A DNA stretch of 64,000 bases, from NCBI RefSeq assembly GCF_000526995.1, contig NZ_AZUI01000001.1, positions 1,116,001-1,180,000 on the forward strand. Reading direction: 5' to 3'. This document shows positions 32,826-41,775 of the stretch, one piece after another. A model generated the notes under the pieces. The model was not told the DNA's origin, searched no databases, and was given only the letters and a program-made list of their open reading frames with translations. The stretch's first letter is position 1. Each line of letters begins with the position of its first letter. Source of the stretch: Lacrimispora indolis DSM 755 (lineage in GTDB: Bacteria > Bacillota > Clostridia > Lachnospirales > Lachnospiraceae). The position numbers were made by a program, and so were the translations under genes.

Positions 32826-32875
32826 AAAAAATTGCCGTAAAAAAGACTATTTCCGTCAATTTCACAGCAATTTTC
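32826..32875 (-). terminator. Terminator behind the GH4 gene
   Basis: On the minus strand AAAATTGC-TGT-GAAA (from 32875) pairs with TTTT-ACG-GCAATTTT, about 15 pairs with two G-U, followed by TTTT. It ends the EIIA-GH4 transcript just before the EIIB promoter. Confidence 0.75.
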
Positions 32876-32881
32876 CTATTT

Positions 32882-34210
32882 TTATTTTTCGTTTTTAAAG
32901 AACCGGGGCAGGTATTTTTTATGAGCTTCCAGCAATTCCTCAACCACTGCATTGGCATCGTGATCGCTTGCACAGAGAGGATTCATGTTGAGAGCCGTCA
33001 CCGCTAAATCCCTGCTTCCGGTGACAGCCGCTTCGCAGACCAGGCGCTCAAAGGTCTTGATGGTCTGTATGGTTCCGTTGATCTGGGGTTTCAGCTCACC
33101 CACTGCAATGGGCTTTGGCCCTCCGCCGGTGATGATGCAGGCAGCTTCCACCGCGCTGTCTGCCGGAAGGTTTGTGATGGTCCCGTTGTTGCGGACATCC
33201 ACATACTGGATATCACCGGTATTGTTATACAGGGAGCAGATTAAGTTGCAGGCTGCATCGCTGTATCTGGCCCCGCCTCTCATCTCCAGCTGCTTTGGCT
33301 TGATATCCAGATTTTCATCCTTGTACAGCTCAAACAACTCCTCTTCCACCCTTTTCACCACTTCGCCCCGGACCCGGCCTTCCTGATACTCCTTCAATTC
33401 CTCCTCCAGCTGTTCCCTGGTAAAGAAATAGTAGTTGTGGTAAGGGCAGGGAATGCAGTGAAGCCCCCGGATAAATTCCGGGGAAAAAGGCAGGGTGGAA
33501 AAATTCTTCATGGAAATGGCATCCTCCCCACTGATGTGCTGATAGATTTCCAGGATCTCCTCCAGTCTTGACTGCCCATCCACAAATACATCCGTTGCAA
33601 AAATATGGTGGTTCAAGCCGGACAGCTCCATGGTCACCCGCTCTGCCTCCACCTTTAGCAGCCTTGCAAAGCCATTGACCATATTCACCGGCACGTTACA
33701 AAGTCCGATCACCCTTTTAAAATCCGTATATCTTAACACTGCCTCCGTGATCATTCCGGCAGGGTTTGTAAAGTTGATCATCCACGCCTCGGGGCAAAGC
33801 TCCTCCATGTCCTTTACAATATCTAAAATCACGGGAATGGTCCGGAAGGCCTTGAACATGCCTGCCGCTCCGTTGGTTTCCTGGCCGATCATGCCATGGC
33901 TTAAGGGGATCCGCTCATCCTTGATCCTGGCATCCAAAAGCCCTACCCGCATCTGCGTGGTCACATAGTCCGCATCCCTTAAGGCATCCCGCCTGTCATA
34001 GGACAGGATCACCTTCATGGGCAGCCCTGCCTTTTTTACCATGCGTTTGGCCAGGGCGCCTACGATCTCCAGTTTTTCCCTTCCCTCTTCAATATCCACC
34101 AGCCACAGTTCCCTCACAGGCAGCTTGTCATATCGTTTGATAAATCCTTCTACCAGCTCCGGCGTATAAGAGGAGCCGCCGCCAATGGTAACGATTTTGA
34201 TCCCTTTCAT
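32882..34210 (-). CDS. GH4 6-phospho-beta-glucosidase
   Basis: 442 residues from the second of two adjacent ATGs (34210), which is best spaced from AAAGGAGG. It is a family 4 glycosidase using NAD+ and Mn2+. The dinucleotide site is VTIGGGSSYTPELVEGF at the N-terminus, the metal-binding Cys is in GLCNVPVNM, and the His in LSGLNHHIFATDV. These enzymes oxidise C3 of the sugar, eliminate the aglycon and reduce back. With the PTS in place it cleaves 6-phospho-beta-glucosides. It follows the EIIA gene by 90 bases. Confidence 0.92.
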   Translation of the reverse strand: MKGIKIVTIGGGSSYTPELVEGFIKRYDKLPVRELWLVDIEEGREKLEIVGALAKRMVKKAGLPMKVILSYDRRDALRDADYVTTQMRVGLLDARIKDERIPLSHGMIGQETNGAAGMFKAFRTIPVILDIVKDMEELCPEAWMINFTNPAGMITEAVLRYTDFKRVIGLCNVPVNMVNGFARLLKVEAERVTMELSGLNHHIFATDVFVDGQSRLEEILEIYQHISGEDAISMKNFSTLPFSPEFIRGLHCIPCPYHNYYFFTREQLEEELKEYQEGRVRGEVVKRVEEELFELYKDENLDIKPKQLEMRGGARYSDAACNLICSLYNNTGDIQYVDVRNNGTITNLPADSAVEAACIITGGGPKPIAVGELKPQINGTIQTIKTFERLVCEAAVTGSRDLAVTALNMNPLCASDHDANAVVEELLEAHKKYLPRFFKNEK

Positions 34211-34300
34211 CATGTCCTCCTTTTTTCTGGACTGCAACAAACCTTCCTGCTCCTGAAATACTGACAGTGTGCAAGAAGGCTGTTTTCGGCAAGCTCTTAT

Positions 34301-34633
34301 TTATTTTTCAATCTTATCCTTTAAATCCTTGATCATCCGGTAAAGGTTCAAAATCTCCGCTGCCTGGTCCTTTGCCATCATGGCCATGGTTAAATGGTCC
34401 TGGGCATGTACCAGAATAATATTTACTTCAACAGGGTTGCCCTGGGCTTCCTGCTGGATTAAATCGATCTGGGACTGATGGGCGGACCTCATCTCCACTT
34501 CCGCCTCTTTTAAGTATTTCTCCGCTTCCTCAAAGTTAAATTCCCTGGCAGACTCCATTGCCATCATTGAAAGCGATTTTGAATTTCCAGCGTTCATAAT
34601 GAGCTGAAACGCAACTGCATAATTCTCATCCAT
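34301..34633 (-). CDS. PTS lactose/cellobiose family subunit EIIA
   Basis: 110 residues, all helical. The phosphohistidine region is LVHAQDHLTMAM near residues 74-85, as in LacF/CelC-type EIIA, and the conserved Asp of the trimer metal site is nearby. It takes phosphate from HPr and delivers it to EIIB. It is encoded with GH4 in its own transcription unit, separate from EIIB-EIIC, so the phosphorelay is assembled from two transcripts. Confidence 0.94.
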   Translation of the reverse strand: MDENYAVAFQLIMNAGNSKSLSMMAMESAREFNFEEAEKYLKEAEVEMRSAHQSQIDLIQQEAQGNPVEVNIILVHAQDHLTMAMMAKDQAAEILNLYRMIKDLKDKIEK

Positions 34634-34666
34634 ATCAAACTCCCCCTGTGCTTAAATTTTGCCTAT

Positions 34667-34695
34667 ATACTAGCACAGGAGACTTTTTTTTGCAA
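34667..34695 (-). promoter_or_regulatory. Promoter of the EIIA-GH4 unit with flanking inverted repeat
   Basis: On the minus strand TTGCAA (34695-34690), 17 bases, TAGTAT (34672-34667). CCTGTGC and GCACAGG (34673-34679 and 34645-34651) flank the -10 and start region as a 7-bp inverted repeat, a possible operator unlike the TGGTCTAGACCA site of the other unit. Confidence 0.6.
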
Positions 34696-34750
34696 GAAAA
34701 AGGTAAAAAGCAAAAATAAAATGGTATAAGGCTAGGAGGCATTAATTCCA

Positions 34751-36265
34751 TCATGTAATCGGCGCAGGATTAAAAATGCACAAATCATTATGCAGCTTAT
34801 ACTTCTCCGCCGCACTCTGTTTCCGCCCGCTGGCCACATCGATGATCTCGCGAAACAACTGTGTTCCAATCTCCTGGATCGTAGCGTCACCGGTGGCCAC
34901 CGGCCCTGCATTTACATCAATTAAGTCGGACCACATCTCCTTCATCTCATTTCTGGAGCAAACCTTGATCACCGGTGCAATCGCCAGGCCATAAGGAGTT
35001 CCCCTCCCCGTCATAAACACCTGCAGACCGATCCCGGAAGCCAGCTGGCACGGCCCGCAGACAATATCGCTGGCAGGGGTAGCCCCATAGATCAGGCCCT
35101 TTTTCGTCGGCCTTTCCGCCGGAGACAGCACCTCCACGATGGGGGATGTACCGGATTTTGCAATAGATCCCATGGATTTCTCCACAATGTTCGCCAAACC
35201 ACCTTTTTTATTTCCCGGCGTGGGGTTTGCACTGCGGTCCACCTGGCCATTTTCCAGGTAATGGTCATACCATTTCATTTCTGCCGCCAGCTTTTTCCCC
35301 ACTTCCTCGTTGATACAGCGGTTGGCCAGCAGATATACACCATCCCGCACCTCGGTAACCTCTGAAAATATTACTGTCGCGCCCCCCTTCACCAGCATAT
35401 CCGCCGCATAACCGGCCGAAGGGTTAGCAGAAACGCCGGAAAATGCATCACTGCCGCCGCATTGCATTCCTATCAGCAGCTCTGACAGCGGTAAGGTCTG
35501 GCGCCTGCGCTCATTTAACACCTTCAGCTTCTTATCCGCCATCTCCATCAAAGCGCTGATCATCTCATCGAAGCCCTTTTTCTCCTGTAGAATGATGACA
35601 TTTTCCGGCGTAATATCCTCTTTGTCACAAAGCATGTCAACCGTAAATTTTTCGCATCCCAGTCCCACCACCATCAGCTGTCCTCCGAAATTCGGATGCC
35701 TGGCCAGATTTCGCAGGGTCCGGATCGGCACCTTTGCCTCCGGCGCATCGATGGCGACGCCGCAGCCATAGGCATGATTGACTGGAACAATATCATCCAC
35801 ATAAGGATACTTTGGCAAAAGCTCCCGTTTCATCCGCTCCACCGCCACATTCAATACTCCCGTCACACACTGGACTGTCGTGCTGATCCCAAGGATATTA
35901 CGAGTACCGGCAGGCCCGCCCTGGGGATTGACATATCCTTCCCACTGGGTCACCGGCGGATCAGGCAGATCCGTCACAAGGTTGATCCCAAACTCCATGT
36001 TGTCCACATCCTGCAGTTCCGGCAATTCCAGCATATGCTCGTTTATCCAGTCGCCCTTCCGGATCGGATCAATGGCATATCCTAAGACCACACCGTATCG
36101 GATGATCTCCCCGCCCCTGGGTATGTCACAGAGGGCAACCTTATGGGCTTGGGGAATAACATGACGAGTAATAATTCCTTCCATCACTTCTGTTCCTTTT
36201 GGGATATCCTCCACTGCGATCGCCACGTTATCCTGATCTTTTATTTTTACGTAAAGCCGTGACAT
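34751..36265 (-). CDS. UxaA/GarD-type altronate or galactarate dehydratase family protein
   Basis: 504 residues from the ATG at 36265, which follows AGGAGGAGCAG. It has an N-terminal SAF domain (about residues 1-90), then the UxaA core with NHAYGCGVAIDAPEA and GLGCEKFTVDML, and the C-terminal GMQCGGSDAFSGVSANPS that is the family signature. Characterised members dehydrate D-altronate or D-galactarate with Fe2+. It ends an operon behind a Tct transporter and a LarA homologue, so it probably dehydrates an imported sugar acid after epimerisation. The exact substrate is unknown. Confidence 0.88.
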   Translation of the reverse strand: MSRLYVKIKDQDNVAIAVEDIPKGTEVMEGIITRHVIPQAHKVALCDIPRGGEIIRYGVVLGYAIDPIRKGDWINEHMLELPELQDVDNMEFGINLVTDLPDPPVTQWEGYVNPQGGPAGTRNILGISTTVQCVTGVLNVAVERMKRELLPKYPYVDDIVPVNHAYGCGVAIDAPEAKVPIRTLRNLARHPNFGGQLMVVGLGCEKFTVDMLCDKEDITPENVIILQEKKGFDEMISALMEMADKKLKVLNERRRQTLPLSELLIGMQCGGSDAFSGVSANPSAGYAADMLVKGGATVIFSEVTEVRDGVYLLANRCINEEVGKKLAAEMKWYDHYLENGQVDRSANPTPGNKKGGLANIVEKSMGSIAKSGTSPIVEVLSPAERPTKKGLIYGATPASDIVCGPCQLASGIGLQVFMTGRGTPYGLAIAPVIKVCSRNEMKEMWSDLIDVNAGPVATGDATIQEIGTQLFREIIDVASGRKQSAAEKYKLHNDLCIFNPAPIT

Positions 36266-36313
36266 ATTCTGCTCCTCCTTTCGTCTCACCAGCGCATCAT
36301 CTCTCTGACCTTC

Positions 36314-37621
36314 TCACCTTATCGGTGTTATCACATTTCCCAGTTCGTCAAACTGAAGTTCCTCCGGCTGACCCAACGCTTCCACCCCCGGATATCGTCC
36401 GTTTTTCACATCTTCATAATAGGATTCAGACAGCATGATCCGGTCGATATGAAGACTATTTGCAATGCGGATCACCCTTACATGCTTTTGATCAATTTTA
36501 TTGCATGTCTTGATGCAGATCTGTATGGCCTCCCTGTCGTCCGCCACGATACAGGGGATTCTGGCAGAAGCCAACACCGTGCTGGTAATGCAATTAGGAT
36601 ACATCTTTTCTAAATCCATTTCGTCAAAAATCTTTCTGGTAATGGCGGAGGCAAGCCCGCAGCCCAGGGCATTTCCATGGGATTCCTTACTAAGATTCAG
36701 AAAACAGGTTCGCTGTACCTTGATTCCCCCTGTTGCATAGGGTGTGGAGAAGGTCCCTGTAATATTGGGATCGACCCCCGTACCGCTGTAATTTTTTCCG
36801 ATCTCATCCACTACCAGCACATCAGCCTCCCCCACAATCAGCCTGGGCATATTGGAAAATGCAAATTTCAGTAACTCCGGCTCCCGTTTTAAAATATCCG
36901 ATGCCAGGATGGCCTCGATTTTACAAGTCTCATCGTAAGCATTTTCAAGACAGGGAATGGCAAACAGGATCTTCGCCTTTTCCAGGACCACTTTTGCCAT
37001 GGTCGGAATATTTTGGGCGATTACATCCATCCCATCCCCATGAACGATGGAAGCCCCTGCCTGCTTCCCCAATCCCACCGTCATCATCTTACATGGCCCG
37101 CTTTCATAGGGTCCGCGAAAAGCATTGTGAGGTTTTAAACGGCAGGATACGATGATCCCGTCTGCCTCCCAGGCATTTCGGTCGATGGCAACCGGCTTCC
37201 CCAACTCGGAATATCCCAGCTCCACCACTTCCATGGAAGACTTTATGGGACATTCCATGGTTTCCGGCGTAATATTGTAGCTGGCAAGAACCTCCAGCTG
37301 CCCCTCTGCTGTTGCGCCGCCATGACTTCCCATTGCGGGCACGATAAATGGATGTGCGCCGTTTGCTTTCACGAAATCCACAATGGCCTTTGTGATGATA
37401 TCCACGTTCCGTATCCCGCGGCTTCCGGCTGTGACGGCGATCTCCATGCCAGGCCGTATCAATGAAGAAAATCGTTCCTGGCCTAATTCCCGGTTTATAA
37501 CAGCAGGTATCTCTTCCGGGGATATGACCAGACGGGGAAAGGTCTGCCTTGCATGGAACATCCGCGGCAGCTTTGTATTTTTCAAAAGCTCCGAAACCGC
37601 TCCGCCCGATACAATCTTCAT
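36314..37621 (-). CDS. LarA-family nickel-pincer racemase/epimerase homologue (1)
   Basis: 435 residues, DUF2088/LarA superfamily. Residues likely to match the LarA active site are visible: H100 in PAMGSHGG, H166 in RLKPHNAF, K179 in GPCKMMTVGL (candidate for the lysine that anchors the nickel-pincer nucleotide) and H195. Family members racemise lactate, malate or other 2-hydroxyacids or epimerise gluconate. No larB, larC or larE cofactor genes are in the window, so the cofactor must be made elsewhere. It sits between the Tct permease and the UxaA-type dehydratase. A second homologue is at 41776-43047. Confidence 0.8.
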   Translation of the reverse strand: MKIVSGGAVSELLKNTKLPRMFHARQTFPRLVISPEEIPAVINRELGQERFSSLIRPGMEIAVTAGSRGIRNVDIITKAIVDFVKANGAHPFIVPAMGSHGGATAEGQLEVLASYNITPETMECPIKSSMEVVELGYSELGKPVAIDRNAWEADGIIVSCRLKPHNAFRGPYESGPCKMMTVGLGKQAGASIVHGDGMDVIAQNIPTMAKVVLEKAKILFAIPCLENAYDETCKIEAILASDILKREPELLKFAFSNMPRLIVGEADVLVVDEIGKNYSGTGVDPNITGTFSTPYATGGIKVQRTCFLNLSKESHGNALGCGLASAITRKIFDEMDLEKMYPNCITSTVLASARIPCIVADDREAIQICIKTCNKIDQKHVRVIRIANSLHIDRIMLSESYYEDVKNGRYPGVEALGQPEELQFDELGNVITPIR

Positions 37622-37635
37622 ATGCTCCTTCCTCC

Positions 37636-39132
37636 TCAGTCTGCCGCAGTCTTTTTCGCCGTTACGGACTTTACCTGTTTATATGCGGTCCAGATCAGCA
37701 TACAAAACGTTAATATCATAAATGCGGCCGCAATCGGGGACTTGAAAAATGCCCAGAAATTATTGTTGGAGTACATCAGTCCACGAATCAGATTTTCCTC
37801 TACAACGGTACCAAGCACGAATCCCAGAATCATAGGCGCCTGAGGGAACTTGTGCTTTTCCATAAAAAATCCGATCCCTCCAAAGATCAAAGCTGTCCAG
37901 ACATCGAACATACTGTGATTCGTGCCATAGGTTCCTACTACGCAAAGAACCAGGATCACCGGAAGCAGGATATACTTAGGGACGGAGAGCACCTTGATAA
38001 ACAGGCGGATTCCTCCATATTCCACAATCAGCATCACAAACGTCGCAATCAGAAATGCTGCAAAAATCCCGTATACCAGGACTCCGCTGTTTTTAAACAG
38101 CAACGGCCCCGGCGCAATCCCGTGAAGCGTCAGCCCGCCCAGGATCATGGCTGTTACCGTATCACCGGGTATTCCCAGCGTCAGCAGCGGAATCAGCGCG
38201 CCTCCGATAGACGCATTGTTTGCAGTTTCCGTTGCAATCACTCCGTCGATCACTCCGGTTCCGAATTTCTCCGGATATTTACTCTGCTGCTTTGCCACAC
38301 TGTACGCCACAATGTTGGATGTCGCTCCTCCGATACCGGGAAGGATTCCGATTCCTATTCCAATCAAAGCAGAACGGATAAAATTAACAAACTGTTCCTT
38401 AAACTCTTTTAAGCTGATACCAAATCCCTTGATCTTACAGTTAAGGGCTTGGGATTTGTCTGCTGAAATCCCTTCTGCCCCTACGTTTAAGATTTCGGAT
38501 ACTGCAAACAAGCCAATCATGACCGGCAAAAGCTGGAATCCGTTTTCCAGATCCTGTAAACCAAAGGTAAACCGCTCCGCTCCCCCAATGGAAGCGATCC
38601 CAAACAGTGAGAATGTGACTCCTGCAATTCCGCTCATCAGCCCCTTTAACAGGTTGTCACCCACCATGGCTCCAATCATAGTCAGGGCGAACAGGCAAAT
38701 AGCGAAATACTCATAAGGCCCAAACTCAAGTGCAATCTTTGCCAGGGACGGTGCGATAAAAATCAACGCAATAATTGATAGAATCGTCCCCAAAAAGGAG
38801 TACAAAATACCGATTCCCAGCGCCCGTCCGCCTTCTCCCCGTTCCGCCATGGGTGCTCCGTCAAAGGTCGTGGCTACTGATGACGGAGTTCCCGGAATCT
38901 TTAAAAGAATCGCGGAAATCAAACCACCGGAAGTACCTCCCACATACAATGCTACCAGCATGGTGATGCCGTTTAACGGCGTCATGGAAAACGTGATCGG
39001 CAGGCAGAGCGCCACTCCCATGGTGGAGGTCAGGCCCGGGATAGCCCCAAAAATAATCCCGATAATCACGCCAATGAGAATCACGCCAAACGTGCCAAAA
39101 TTCAAAACTGAAAGTAATCCTTCAACTGCCAT
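37636..39132 (-). CDS. tctA: Tripartite tricarboxylate transporter, large permease TctA
   Basis: 498 residues, about 12 membrane helices. Characteristic stretches are GAIPGLTSTMGVALCLPITF near residues 28-47 and the repeat GILPGIGGATSNIVAYS near residue 258, the two inverted substrate-site loops. It is the main channel of the TTT transporter, driven by an ion gradient and fed by the lipoprotein TctC. The operon order is tctC-tctB-tctA-LarA-UxaA. Citrate is the classical substrate, but family members take many carboxylates; a sugar acid or hydroxyacid is expected from the enzymes here. Confidence 0.93.
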   Translation of the reverse strand: MAVEGLLSVLNFGTFGVILIGVIIGIIFGAIPGLTSTMGVALCLPITFSMTPLNGITMLVALYVGGTSGGLISAILLKIPGTPSSVATTFDGAPMAERGEGGRALGIGILYSFLGTILSIIALIFIAPSLAKIALEFGPYEYFAICLFALTMIGAMVGDNLLKGLMSGIAGVTFSLFGIASIGGAERFTFGLQDLENGFQLLPVMIGLFAVSEILNVGAEGISADKSQALNCKIKGFGISLKEFKEQFVNFIRSALIGIGIGILPGIGGATSNIVAYSVAKQQSKYPEKFGTGVIDGVIATETANNASIGGALIPLLTLGIPGDTVTAMILGGLTLHGIAPGPLLFKNSGVLVYGIFAAFLIATFVMLIVEYGGIRLFIKVLSVPKYILLPVILVLCVVGTYGTNHSMFDVWTALIFGGIGFFMEKHKFPQAPMILGFVLGTVVEENLIRGLMYSNNNFWAFFKSPIAAAFMILTFCMLIWTAYKQVKSVTAKKTAAD

Positions 39133-39144
39133 ATCCGTTCCTCC

Positions 39145-39612
39145 CTACAATATGCCCGACGGCAGAATCAAATAGAATACGTTTACAAACAATGCATTTA
39201 CCGCAATCGGCACGATCACGGATATGATTGCAAAAAGCCCGTAATTTTTTCTGGTTCTGTACTCTGCCGGTACAAACAAAAGCATCTGAAAAAACATATA
39301 TACCATGGAAGTAAGCACAAATCCAATTGGTTTTAACAGCAGCATGTACAGAAACAGCAGGAAAAACGTTGCCATAAACCCCTTCAGATTCAAGGATGCC
39401 GTTTCTTTACTTTGGTTCTTTATGGTAATATTGGAAAAAAGCAGCATAACGCTTATTATTACCCAGACTGTGGTGCAGAGCTTGGGCATAAAATCTCCTC
39501 CCTGCCCCATAGCCGCCCCGACTGAAATTTCCTGCGAAGCCAGCCACAGAACAACTCCGAATATCACCAGAACAACGCTGACAACAATCTCAGACAACTT
39601 TTTATTCTCCAT
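39145..39612 (-). CDS. tctB: Tripartite tricarboxylate transporter, small permease TctB
   Basis: 155 residues, four membrane helices, the normal form of TctB. The N-terminal helix carries VVSVVLVIFGVVLWLASQEI. TctB sequences vary strongly between systems; assignment is supported by its place between tctC and tctA with gaps of 32 and 12 bases. It completes the membrane complex. Confidence 0.9.
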   Translation of the reverse strand: MENKKLSEIVVSVVLVIFGVVLWLASQEISVGAAMGQGGDFMPKLCTTVWVIISVMLLFSNITIKNQSKETASLNLKGFMATFFLLFLYMLLLKPIGFVLTSMVYMFFQMLLFVPAEYRTRKNYGLFAIISVIVPIAVNALFVNVFYLILPSGIL

Positions 39613-39644
39613 GTACCTTCTCCTTCCTCAAAACATAAAACATT

Positions 39645-40676
39645 TTATTTTGCCGAGAAATCAACATTTTTCAGCAGCTCATCAACTTCAGCATACTTTG
39701 CGAGCCCCTCTTCTCTTGGCAGGAATACCGGTTTCTGATAATATGACGCATAAATCTTTTCCTGATATTCCTTATCATTCTCAATAATATCTTTTAATGC
39801 AGCGTTGAATTCGTCTACCAGAGCGTCGCTTGTTTTCTCCGGGAAAGCCACAAAATAGTAAAACGGAAGCTTAATATTCTCATATCCCAAATTATGAATG
39901 GCCTTTACATCGATATTTTCCTCCGGGATCACCAGGTCTGCCTCACCGTCCATTGCCAGGGGAACCAGCGTACCTTCCTTCACATAATCCCGAATGGAAC
40001 CATAAGCCGCAAGAATCACATCTACATGTCCGCCCAGAACTGCCGCCAGACGGTCTGCCGCAGACCCTGCGTCTACGATGTTGATGTCAAAGCCTGCATT
40101 CTTCATCTGCATGGCAACCGCATAAGAAGTCGCACCGGTCTGGGCTGCCATTTTTAATTCTCCTGGATGTTCCTTGGAATAAGCCAAAAGCTCATCCAGG
40201 GTTTTGATACCCAGAGATGCATTTACCGTAACAACATTTCCTGCGCTCTGTCCTGCAATTGCAGCGAAATTATAAGCTTCAAATCCATAATCAGTAGCAC
40301 CGCAGGCTTTGTTTACCAACACCGCTGTATGATAAAACACGGCTGCGCTTCCGTCGGCCGCCCCATCTTTTACCTGGCGCGTACCGGTTGCCCCGCCGTT
40401 TCCGTTCACATTTGACACAACAAAGTTGGCCGGTAGCTTTTCTGTCAGCTTCTGTGCCAGCAGCCTTGCATTAAAATCCGTATCTCCGCCCGCACTTGCC
40501 GGAACAATCAGTTCTACGTTCTTAGGCCATTTCACCTGGGGAGCCACAGTATCGGCACCCCCCTTTGCCGCCTGTCCTGCAGCTGCCGTCCCCGCCCCAT
40601 TTTCTTTGCCGCTGCAAGCTGTCATGGAACACGCAATCATAATTGCCATTACCACACAAAAAACCCTCTTTTTCAT
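39645..40676 (-). CDS. tctC: Tripartite tricarboxylate transporter, binding lipoprotein TctC
   Basis: 343 residues. The signal peptide ends in SMTACSG, a lipobox with Cys22, so this receptor is anchored on the outer face of the membrane. A short linker leads to the Bug-type fold, beginning WPKNVELIVPASAGGDTDF, which is the canonical TctC/Bug motif with the carboxylate-binding loop. It captures the substrate for TctAB. It opens the operon, divergent from the LysR gene, behind a consensus promoter. Confidence 0.93.
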   Translation of the reverse strand: MKKRVFCVVMAIMIACSMTACSGKENGAGTAAAGQAAKGGADTVAPQVKWPKNVELIVPASAGGDTDFNARLLAQKLTEKLPANFVVSNVNGNGGATGTRQVKDGAADGSAAVFYHTAVLVNKACGATDYGFEAYNFAAIAGQSAGNVVTVNASLGIKTLDELLAYSKEHPGELKMAAQTGATSYAVAMQMKNAGFDINIVDAGSAADRLAAVLGGHVDVILAAYGSIRDYVKEGTLVPLAMDGEADLVIPEENIDVKAIHNLGYENIKLPFYYFVAFPEKTSDALVDEFNAALKDIIENDKEYQEKIYASYYQKPVFLPREEGLAKYAEVDELLKNVDFSAK

Positions 40677-40739
40677 TTTAATACCTCTCCTTTTTTTGTT
40701 GAATTTTTAATGGTTTTCTTTACTATTTCCTGTTTGCTA

Positions 40740-40773
40740 TTGACATTATATTCCTACTGGTGGTATATGTAAA
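40740..40773. promoter_or_regulatory. Overlapping divergent promoters of tctC and lysR with a LysR box
   Basis: Minus strand: TTTACA (40773-40768), 17 bases, TATAAT (40750-40745) for tctC. Plus strand: TTGACA (40740-40745), 18 bases, TATATG (40764-40769) for lysR. ATTCC-N7-GGTAT at 40750-40766 is an imperfect dyad of the T-N11-A type that a LysR protein could use for both promoters. Confidence 0.65.
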
Positions 40774-40851
40774 ATTAATAGTTTTTCTTTTTCTCTTAAA
40801 TAAATTAAGAGATCGATATTCACCTGCATTCCGCAGAAAGGAGTACCTCTT

Positions 40852-41769
40852 ATGGACCTCAAACAGATCGAATACATTGTAACCATTGCTGATGAGCGCA
40901 GCATTACCCGCGCCGCCGAGAAACTTTTCATCACTCAGTCCGCCTTAAACCAGCAACTGCTAAAGCTGGAAAAATACTTAGGGGCGCCGCTGTTCTTCCG
41001 CTCCCGTTCAGACTGCTATCCAACGGAAGCCGGAAAAGTCTACTTAAAAACTGCCCGGGAGATGATCCGCATGCGGCGGGAAACCTATAACCGTATCCAT
41101 GACATTGCAGAGAACAAAAAAGGCTTTCTCTCTGTAGGCTTCACTCCCGGACGTGGCGTCGCCATGTTTTCGGTCGTATATCCGGCTTTTCACCATGCAT
41201 ATCCTGATGTTATCCTGGAGCCTAAAGAGCTGAGCGTGCACAGCCAGCAAAAGCTGATCTCCCAGGGCAAGCTTGACATCGGTTTTATGACTCTGAGGGA
41301 TTCAGACAAAACAAATGACCACTACACGGATATTATTGATGAAGAAATCATCCTGGCCATACCGGAAAATTACCCTTTAAAAGAGCTTGCCATCCCGGTC
41401 AGCTCTGCCGATTCCGATTTATCCGTCATGGATATTTTCCACTTTCGGTATGAGCCTTTTGTCCTGATGTATAAAGAGTCTACAATCCGTTCTCTGGTGG
41501 ACTCCATCTTTCAGGAAGCCGGATTCACTCCTCACGTACTGTTTGAAACCAGCAATACCGGAACGATTGTGACCACGATCCGCTCCAAGCTTTGCTGCGG
41601 GGTTATCCCATATTATTATTACAAGCTGGATCCCCGCGGCATGTCCTGTTATCATCTCCCCTCCCGTCCATCCTGGCACATTTCCGTCAGCTATAAAAAG
41701 GGAAGTTACTTAAGCGATGCAGCAAAGGAATTTATCCGCCTTGCTTCGGAATACTGGCAGAAAATCTGA
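40852..41769 (+). CDS. LysR-family transcriptional regulator
   Basis: 305 residues. The HTH is at residues 1-60 (MDLKQIEYIVTIADERSITRAAEK then LFITQSALNQQLLKLE), followed by the two-lobed LysR substrate domain. GAAAGGAG precedes the ATG. It is divergent from tctCBA-larA-uxaA and convergent with a second larA-like gene, ending six bases from it. It is therefore the likely activator of the transporter operon, responding to the imported carboxylate. Confidence 0.92.
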   Translation: MDLKQIEYIVTIADERSITRAAEKLFITQSALNQQLLKLEKYLGAPLFFRSRSDCYPTEAGKVYLKTAREMIRMRRETYNRIHDIAENKKGFLSVGFTPGRGVAMFSVVYPAFHHAYPDVILEPKELSVHSQQKLISQGKLDIGFMTLRDSDKTNDHYTDIIDEEIILAIPENYPLKELAIPVSSADSDLSVMDIFHFRYEPFVLMYKESTIRSLVDSIFQEAGFTPHVLFETSNTGTIVTTIRSKLCCGVIPYYYYKLDPRGMSCYHLPSRPSWHISVSYKKGSYLSDAAKEFIRLASEYWQKI

Positions 41770-41775
41770 ATATGG

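Noticed and set aside
37852..38412. 186-residue plus-strand ORF opposite tctA, with another long one at 38147-38716
   Set aside because: Both lie antisense to a clear TctA gene and show no domain; long antisense ORFs are expected in this codon usage.
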